A stretch of DNA of 64,000 nucleotides, taken from Agelaius tricolor. Lineage: Eukaryota > Chordata > Aves > Passeriformes > Icteridae. Under the pieces are notes generated by a model, which was not told the DNA's origin, did no database searches, and saw only the letters and a list, made by a program, of their open reading frames with translations. The stretch covers positions 1,736,001 through 1,800,000 of the forward strand of contig JALJCS010000054.1 of assembly GCA_023055355.1 (NCBI GenBank). Direction: 5' to 3'. The number at the start of each line of letters is the position of its first letter. Within the stretch, counting starts at the first letter, position 1. Both the position numbers and the translations under genes were made by a program. This document shows positions 47,701 through 56,700 of this stretch, in pieces.

Positions 47701-50700
47701 TGTCTTCCCAAGAGAGGAGACACCCAAGGCCTCTGTGGGAGCTGAACCTTCTCCCCTCTGCTCCGGAGGTTTGCTCAGGGTGGGAGGGGTGGGATGGGGT
47801 AAACCTGGGATTACCACAATAAATTCATTTCCACAGCAGCTCCAGAAAGGTCTCAGGCTGGCACAGGAGCAGCTGTGTGGTGACCTCAGGGCTCGTGTCC
47901 TTCCTCAGGACAGGGCTGAAGGAACTTCTCCCTGGCTTCCTGGGAGAACCTTCACATTCCAGGATGCAGATTTTTGGGGTTTTTTGGAACATCCAAGCCA
48001 GTGGATTGCTGGAAAAATCACCAGCCCACCCCAAATATGGCCTTGAGAACTCCCAAAATTGCAGAGTTTGGTTATGATTCCTGATCCTTGCTGGAATGGA
48101 AAGCATCTACACAGACACTAGAGTTTCTCCTTTCTTGGAAGGAAAAAAAAATCCTACTTTTGAATGTGGACATTACTAAAAAGTTTCCATTTGAATGAAA
48201 ATGAGCTCTTAGGTCCATTCCAGCAGGAATTCCTCAAGCAGCTCTGCCAAGGAAGAAGGAATTTGTTGCTCTTTGCTGAAGACATCGACCCCAGAATTCT
48301 CCTGCTGTTCAGGAGGAAGAGCATGATGGAAGAGCAGGATTTAGGTTTTAGGATTCCTCAGGATCCCAACCTCCAGCACATTTCCTTCTCTCACAGACCA
48401 CTAGCCTCACTAGGAACAGGAAATTCAAAAAGCAATTACAGATAATTACATATGTGAGATGTGATTAATAAGGCATCCTCAGCCCTAAGCAGGCAAGTCT
48501 GGACAGCTGATCCCCTTCCTTTGCATCCTGCACCTCTTGGGGTGCTCAGAGCTGCTCCAGATGAGCCAAAACGACTCCAAATACACCAAAAAGGACAAAT
48601 CCAACCCTGTGTGACAAGAAAGGGGCGAGGCAGGAGACGGGCAGGGAAGATCTGGGGGTGCACCAGGTAAAGAGGCCTCTGACCAAGAATGATGATATTA
48701 AAGGGTTTTTTCTGATTTAATGATTCCTGTGTGGGGCCAGGAGTCAGAGTCTTCATTCTTCATTCTTCATTTTTAATTCTTCGTGATCATTCCTCATTCC
48801 AGCTCAGGGTATTCCATAATTCCCAGCAATCATGGAATACCCTGAGCTGGAATGGGGAATGATCCATGGCCAGGGGGGTCAGGCTGGGCTGGCAGAGGAG
48901 GGGCAGGGATTTGGTTTTCAGGCCCAGAATAAAGCAGCAAAGCCAAGGAGCCAGGGGAGGGCTCAGGAATGGCCAAGGCAGGGCAGGAATCCTGGGGAGG
49001 AGCCCCTCTGTTTACAGTAGGTGCTGCTGAAAGGTGTCCCGAAGAAAGACAGCAATTAACAGGCCAGCGAAAAAAATGGCTTCTTTCCACAAAGAGCCTT
49101 TTAAGTCTGTTTTTCGGGCCACTTTAAGGGTTAATGTTTAGCTGTTTATCCGGACTTGTCGGATGTCAGCTCTTTCTTTTGACTCCTAATGGCTTATAGC
49201 CATCAGGAGGTGAAGCCTCCTCAAAAGAGCTGGTGTCAGGAATGTTTTTTTATGCCCACCAGCACCCACACACCTGCAGCAGCCTGTGCTTGCAGGGGGA
49301 TAGTTTACATACTTGAACCTGTCTCCCAGGGCCAGGGGTATAAACATGAAACCAGATCCCGTCTGACAGCCCTGGGCGCTGCAGAGGGTCCCTGCTCCCA
49401 CAGCCACCCCCTGGCCACAAAGCACAGCTCGGGTCAGGCCCTGCTGCCCAGCTCTGCTGCTCCACCTGGGCGTTTTAGGGCCCTGGAGAATGTTCAGCAC
49501 CTTTGAGTGGGGGAAACAAAGGAGAACTGCCAGGAGCAGCCATCAAAAACCAGCTGGGTCACAAATCAAAGGCTGCGGGACAGGCAGGGGAGGGAGAACA
49601 AAGGCACAGCCCCCAAAGCCATCAGGGCTCTGCTCACTGCTGACCTTCCCTGGCCCCGAGGTGTCACCGAGACCAATAATCACCCAAACAGGCGGAGCAG
49701 GTGGAAACTAAACCACCCTGAAGTGGTCCTAAGCAGTGGTGGTGGAGCTCCTGAAGGCCAGAGCCTTCTCCTTCCCCTTTTCTCCTTCTCCTCTTCTCCT
49801 TCTCCTCCTCCTTTTCTCCTTCTCCTTCTCCTTTTCCTTTTCTCCTTCTCCTCTTCCTTCTCCTTCCCTTCCCCTTGGATATACCCCTGGATCCCTGGCA
49901 GTGCCCAAGGCCAGGCTGGACAGGGCTTGGAGCAGCCTGGAACAGTGGAAGGTGTCCCTGCCCACGGCAGGGGATGGAACGTGATGAGTTTTAAGGTGGG
50001 TCCAACCCAAACCATTCCATGATTCCAGGATTTTAGAGAAGCATTTGCTCCCAGAAGAAGTGACCGAGGTCTCTCAGCTCCAGAGCAGGGAAATACTTTG
50101 ATTTTGAGATTTTGAGAAAGAAGTGGGGGTGGGAAGCCCCATGGAAATGGAAGATGTCAAGACATCCAGAAATGTCTTTGCTTTGCCAAAGTGGCTCCTT
50201 CTCTCCTGGCCAAGAGGAGTTTCAGCTGAGACTGAAAAATCCAAAGGGCACTGCAGGGAGGAGCTTCCAAATGAGTTTGGGAAATGGGGGTGGCCCTGGG
50301 ATAAGGCAAGTGCTGCCTCTGTGGCATCACCACCATGGATCTGCAGCTGGAATCCCACCAGGTGGAGCAGGCAGAAGGGAATTACCAGGACACAACATCT
50401 CCTCCATCCCAGAAGGAGAACCTGAGGGAGCATCATCACACGGTGGGAATGAGGAGTTGCCATGCAAAAAGCAGAACCTGGGGGTTCTCCTGACTGGAAT
50501 GTCCCAGCAATGGAATGTTTGGGCTGCGGGGTCTCTGCAGAAGCACCAGGCTCTGACCCAAAGCCCTCCCTGGATCAGCAGCTCAGGACAAAGCACCACT
50601 GCAGCCACTTGGGCTTGGCTATGTCTCCTAGCCACAGCTGTCACTGCTTGGGCCTGACTTCATTCCCTCTCTGACACAATGAAAAGCCAGTTCTTCATTC

Positions 50701-53700
50701 TCAATCACTGTAGTTCTTTGCTTATTCTGAATTCTGTGTTTTCCTTGCTCTTGTCAAAAAATCTTCCTGCATATTGAGCAAAGAGTACTTTTAATAGTGT
50801 TCTCAAGACTCTGCCTATGGAGGAGTAGAAAATATGCTGTGGTGTTTCTTCTGTGCAGGCAGATGAGGAGCTGCTTTACTTAGAAAGCAAAAAGGGGAAC
50901 TCCTTGCTCCTTGCACTTTACCTTGACTTTTGCTGTACAGTCTTCCAGACCTGACATTTGATACTGTAAAGTACAATAGCACAAATAGTACTGTAAAGTA
51001 CAAGGGCAGGACAGGACTAAGCCTGGCTTAGGGAATCCCTTCACCCAGGAATGCTCTGGACTGCCTCAGGGAGGTCTGGAGCACCTGAACCCGCCTCTGT
51101 CCTTGCCTTGAATGCACCTGAGCTCCCCAAAAAGCTCTGCTGTCACACTGACCTGGGGTTTATCCCATGGAGGGTGGCCTGACCTTGCAAGCTCTAAAGC
51201 AAACCCAGCTCCAGGTCTCCTTCTGTGGGTGGAGATGATGCCAGACAGAGAAACTCCAGGTGGGAGCAGGAGCTGGGGCAGATCCCTGCAGCCAGGAGCC
51301 AGGTGTGGTTCCATCAGAACTGGGGGTGACAGATGTGCCCTTCACCTGTGACTGAAAAGCCTGAGGAGATCTTTGCCCTCCAATGCTCACCTGAGGCCTG
51401 TCCTGGAGCAGGGACACCTGACTCTCCTCAGCAGGGGATTCTGGTCCTCTGGTGTCAAAACTCAGCTGAGATAAATCCCATCAGCCTTGAGGGACCCCAG
51501 GAAAAACCATCACAGCACAACTTCTGAGCACTGATGGATGGACAGATGAGTCTTCAACTAATTACAGTTAGTGCTGGGCACAAGCTGAATAATTTCTAAA
51601 GGCATGTGCACCCTTTGAGAGTCTAAACTTATTCTCTGTCTCCTAATTTGTTGCATATGCATTAAGTTTTGGTTAGGTTTATGCATATTTATTTCTTATT
51701 AGTCTTTGTGCCAAGAGCTCTTTGGTTGTCTGCCCATCTCCTGCACCTTTGGTTTTGGTTTAGTGCAAACTTGACATCCAGAGCCATCAGCTCCCTCCTA
51801 GAAGATGAGATTACCAGGCATGCCACACTCCAGAATCGTGCAGCCATAGATTTCCTCCTGCTGCTGCATGGACACGAGTGCCAGGAATTTGAAGGACTGT
51901 GCTGCATGAACCTAACATCAAAAGCACCCAACGTCCATGCAACTGTCTGAGAAATGAAAAGTCTGATCGGACGAGTCAAGCAGGAATCCGAGGACTGGTT
52001 CAGCAGATTGTTCAAGGACTGGGGACTCTCAGGGTGGTGGACCTCTATAATTAGGATAATTTTGTTGGTTTTTGTTGTTCTTTTCCTAGTCATGTTAGCA
52101 TTCAGGATTCTACGTCGCATGCTTTTAAAGGTTATCAACGGTTTGGTCTCCAGTACTGCAGAAGTCAACCGCTCAGAGTTTGTGGGACTAAAGCAAATTG
52201 GCAGGCCCACAAACCATGAGTGGTGGACAAATTCATCATCAGCAGCAGAAATAGTCCGACACATTTCCTTTTAATTTTAGTTAACAGAAAATGTGGAGGT
52301 GTTGTATTGCACTAAATAGTTTATTTAGTAGTTGTTCTGCACTGGGTAACGGGAATTCTGTACTGAGTGTGGTATGTCATGTAGATTATTCCCTCTTCCT
52401 CACCACATGGTTTCTCCCCATGCACTCCTTTCTACACACCTGGTGGTCTGCCCCATGGATACCCCTCCCCTCGCCCCTCCCCAATGGCATCCCATTGGCC
52501 ATGGTCCTCTTTCCCCGCCCCCTTTCCCCTGGGGGATAAAACCCCACTGCAGGTAAAGGTTCGGCCTCTTTTGCCACCTGGGTGGTCACTGTGGCCAGCA
52601 GTGTCCCATCACAAGCCAATGAACAGGATACTCATCCCCACGTGGGAAGAGCGCTCCTCGTCTTTTACCTTCAGTCCATGCAGGTCTGTGTGGGCTTGGG
52701 TTCCAGCTAGCTGGACTGGACCCATACAGAGCCCAGAGAACCACGGATTACTGCAGTTTAGTTCTTGTTTCAAAGTTTAAGGAGCCTTTCTTATCTTCTT
52801 CTAGCTTGGAAGTTCACGTTCCTTTCACCTTGTTTGAGGCAGTTTTGTGTGCTACAGGCTTTTGTGAGCACAGGATTTTGTGAGCACAGGACTTTATGAA
52901 CACAGCAAATTAACGAAACAATTCAAAGCAGCACACTTCACTTAAATCTGAAATAGATTTCCAACCTCATTCCTAACCCCATATCTCAGCACCTGCAGTG
53001 GGCCAGGCAGGGAATCCACAGGAACCAGGAACACCAGGATGGCACAGCCTGTGTCCATCCATTGGGGAAAACTCTTCCCACCCTAAGGGAGCCTTCATCT
53101 GTTGGGAACTTCCCTGGCAGCAGGACCCTCCAGGATCAGCTGAAAAACACAAACTGCTCCAGGGAGGATGGGGACAATCCACCAGCCATGGCCAGTGCTC
53201 CAGGCTGTGCTCAGATCCTGGAAGTCCAGATGGAGTTTAGGACTTCCCTACACCATTATTTCCTATCAAAGATGGGCTGAGAGCTTCCACTGGAGTTCTG
53301 TGCAACCTCTGGGGCCTGCTGTCCCCAAATGTCACCTCTTCTCCTGTCACCTCACCCTGCCAGGGGCAGCATGATGCTCTGGGAGGGTCTCTCATTCTCC
53401 AGCCTCTGACAGGAATGTGTCCATCCTCACTGAGGAACTCCAGGAACCTCATTAAGCACCTCCACCCTTCATCTGAAGGCTGGAAAGGAGCTCAACACGT
53501 TCCCAAATACCTCAGATTTTCCCTCAAGTCCTACTTGAACCATGCCAGTGTTCAACCACTCACTGTCATGTAAATCTTGGGGGTTCTGCTCAAATCAATC
53601 ATTTCATGGGCATTAAAGAAGCCCCCTGGGATCACCTCTTCATTTGAGGTTCACATGGAGAACAAAGATACTCTTGCCTTTGTCAACAAGGGAAAGGCAA

Positions 53701-56700
53701 GGAGAAGGCAGGAGATAAACCAGAAAATAAGGCAGAAGATAAACCAGAAGATAAGGCAGGAGATAAACCAGAAGATAAGGGAGAAGATAAACCAGAAGAT
53801 AAGGCAGGAGATAAACCAGAAGATAAGGGAGAAGATAAACCAGAAGATAAGATAAACTAGAAGATAAGACAGAAGATAAACTAGAAGATAAGGAGATAAA
53901 CCAGAAGATAAACCAGAAAACAAGACAGAAGATAAACCAGAAGATAAGACAGAAGATAAAGCAGAAGATAAACCAGAAGATAAGCTGGGTCAGCACTCAG
54001 GAGAGGAACCTCAGATGAACCTCGTGGTGCTCCTGGAGCAGGAGGGAGCCATCTCTGAGGCACAGCTTGAATCCTCTGCAGTCTTTGGGAGACACTTCCC
54101 ACTGAGCTCCCAGCCTCCTGCCAGCCCTCCAGGACCTCGTGGCACTTCTTTGCTGAGAGGAGCTCCTTCCAAGCCCAGCCTCCATCCCAAGGGCTCCCAG
54201 ACTCCCAGGAAACCGTTCCCCAGCCCCAGAAGCAAAGCAGAACTTCTCACTTCTCAAACATTTTTCCCCATGGCAGCTGGCAAATCCCTTCCCTGGCTTC
54301 TGATCCAAGTTGGACAAAATTACTGCAGAGAATCCCTCCTGCTCCCCTCCCCCCCGTGCAAAGCAATCCCAAGGGAGGGATGGTTCCATGGGGACCCCCT
54401 GCTGGATTGCATCTGATTTCCCTCCTAAGTATGGAATGGGGAAGCGTCTCGAGGGCTATGGCTGTGACCTCCATACAGCTCTTTTGTCAAGTGCCATTTC
54501 ATTAAAAAATCAGCCTTTTAACTGTGGACACATTTCAACCTCACCAAATCTGCTAATTATTGACAGTTGGTGAAGAGGAGATTTCACTTGTTCCTCCTGT
54601 TAAACTGCATCTAATTAGTAATTACTGGTTCACTGTCATCTTTACTGCAATAATCCCACTGCACATTGGCTCATTAACCTTTTGCTTTTCTAAAGCAGCC
54701 TGCCAACAAGATGAAGGCTAAAACAGATTGGAAAACAATAGCTCAGCCTTGGATTTTAGGCTGTTTATTCCCCTTGTCCTGGAGATCCAAAAGGAAGATT
54801 ATTTTTAAGGAAAGGCTGAAATCAGCCTCGTTCTGGAAGACACCTCGGTTTGCATTGAGCATCACCCTAAAAATACCCTTTAAACTTCCCCCAGGTGAGG
54901 GGCTCAGGTGGTTGAAGGCTGCTCTGCCATTCTCCAGCTCCATTTCTCCCTTTCTCACCTGGGCCTGTCCACCTCTGTCCCCAGGATCCCCGTGGGCAGG
55001 GGGTGACGGGAGCTCCTGGTGGATCTGCTGGAGGAACGCTCTGGAGGAGCAGGGCCCACGGGGCAGGGAAGCAACCCCGTGGTTCTTTCTTCTGCTGCTA
55101 CACTGAATTTCATTTGCACAAGCCCCATTTTCGGTTTGGAGCTGTCACAGCTGTTTCCATTGGCAGTGCATAGCTGAGTAGGAGTTGTCAGTGGGGATGC
55201 TGCGGGATTGGGAGAGGGAAGAGATTCCCCGGGGGGCATGGGAGGCAGTTGGAGGTTGTGGGCTAAATGCATTAACTACATGTTTCTCCCAAACTTAACA
55301 GCAGTGAATTACTCAATGCATATTGATGGCTTTAGGTACCACAGTTAACACTATCCTGGGATGACAAGAACGTTTCTCAGCAGCTCCAGCGTGAGTATTC
55401 CCAAGGATCCATGGTTTCGTGGCTGGAACGAGGGGTTTATTTTTATAATGTTCTCTTTAGAGCCATAATATCCAGAAACAAGCTGTGATTCTGGAGCACC
55501 GCTGCAGAAATCCAAGTGGAATTTCATCCCTACCAAACCCAGGGCTTGGCTAGGCTGGGTATGGACCCAAGAAAGGCTCAGGGTGTATTAACCTTCCCAG
55601 CACGTGGAGGCTGCTCACCTCCAGAATTCCCTTTCCCTGTTTTCAGCCACAGCTGAGCCTGATTTCACTGGAATTGTTGTAACACAGGATTAACTCTGGA
55701 GCAGCTACAGCTTGATGGGACAAGGTGGCTGCATTTACCCAGCAAATTCATTAAACCTATTGCAAGGCTTCAGTTCTGCTGGAAAACCAATTGTGAGCTT
55801 GAGCCCCGTTAGGAGAGAGGATCAAAGGTGGCCACGCCAACTCCTGGCCCAAAACAAGCCCTCCATGACACATCAGCCTCTGTGTCTGCTCCCTGACTTC
55901 CAAAAGGTTCTGAGTGTGAGCAAGGGCAGAACTTGGCTCACTCACAATTCCTGCTGCTCACACCACAGCCCTGTTTTTGGAACAGAGCACATCTCTTACC
56001 CCTTGTTGCTGATCTGGTACAACAGCCTGGTCCTGCTGTGCCCATCACCCAGGCCATGGGAAAAGCAAAGTCATTCCCACAGAGATCAGTGCTAAAACAC
56101 CTCTGAATTCCTCATCCTCAACAGGACAGAATCATGGAATCATTCAGGTTGGAAAAGACTCCAAGGACATCAAGCCCAACCACTGAAGTTCAGGGTCTGG
56201 TGATGAGTGCCCAAAAATTCAGAGGTTTTGAGAAACGCTCCCTGCAAGGAGACTTGGATTTCCCATCCAGAAATGGATCCAGAGGGGTTGGTCCAGGTAA
56301 AACACTCACTTTGCTCCCTTGAGCATCCCCACAGAAACCTCCAAAGAGATTCTGGAGAATGGGGGGAATGTCCTTTGTAAACACTCACACATTTATGGAA
56401 AATGCAAACATAATGGGAAAATAGGCTGGGAGAGCTGGGAATGTTCCCCTGGAGAAGGAAAAATCCAGGGAATCCTAAATGTCCCTGCAGGGGCTCCAGG
56501 AGAGCTGCAGAGGGGCTGGGGACAAGGCCTGCAGGGACAGGAGCCAGGGAATGGCTCCCACTGGGAAAGGGGAGATGGGGCTGGGATCTTGGCAAGGAAT
56601 TCCTGGCTGGGCTGGAATTCCCAGATTTGCTGTGGCTGCCCCTGGAGCCCTGGCAGTGCCCAAGGCCAGGTTGGACACTGGGGCTGGAGCACCTGGGACA

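Noticed and set aside
51669..52274. Functional captured env gene
   Set aside because: In-frame stop, no surface subunit and no signal peptide; only the transmembrane part remains.
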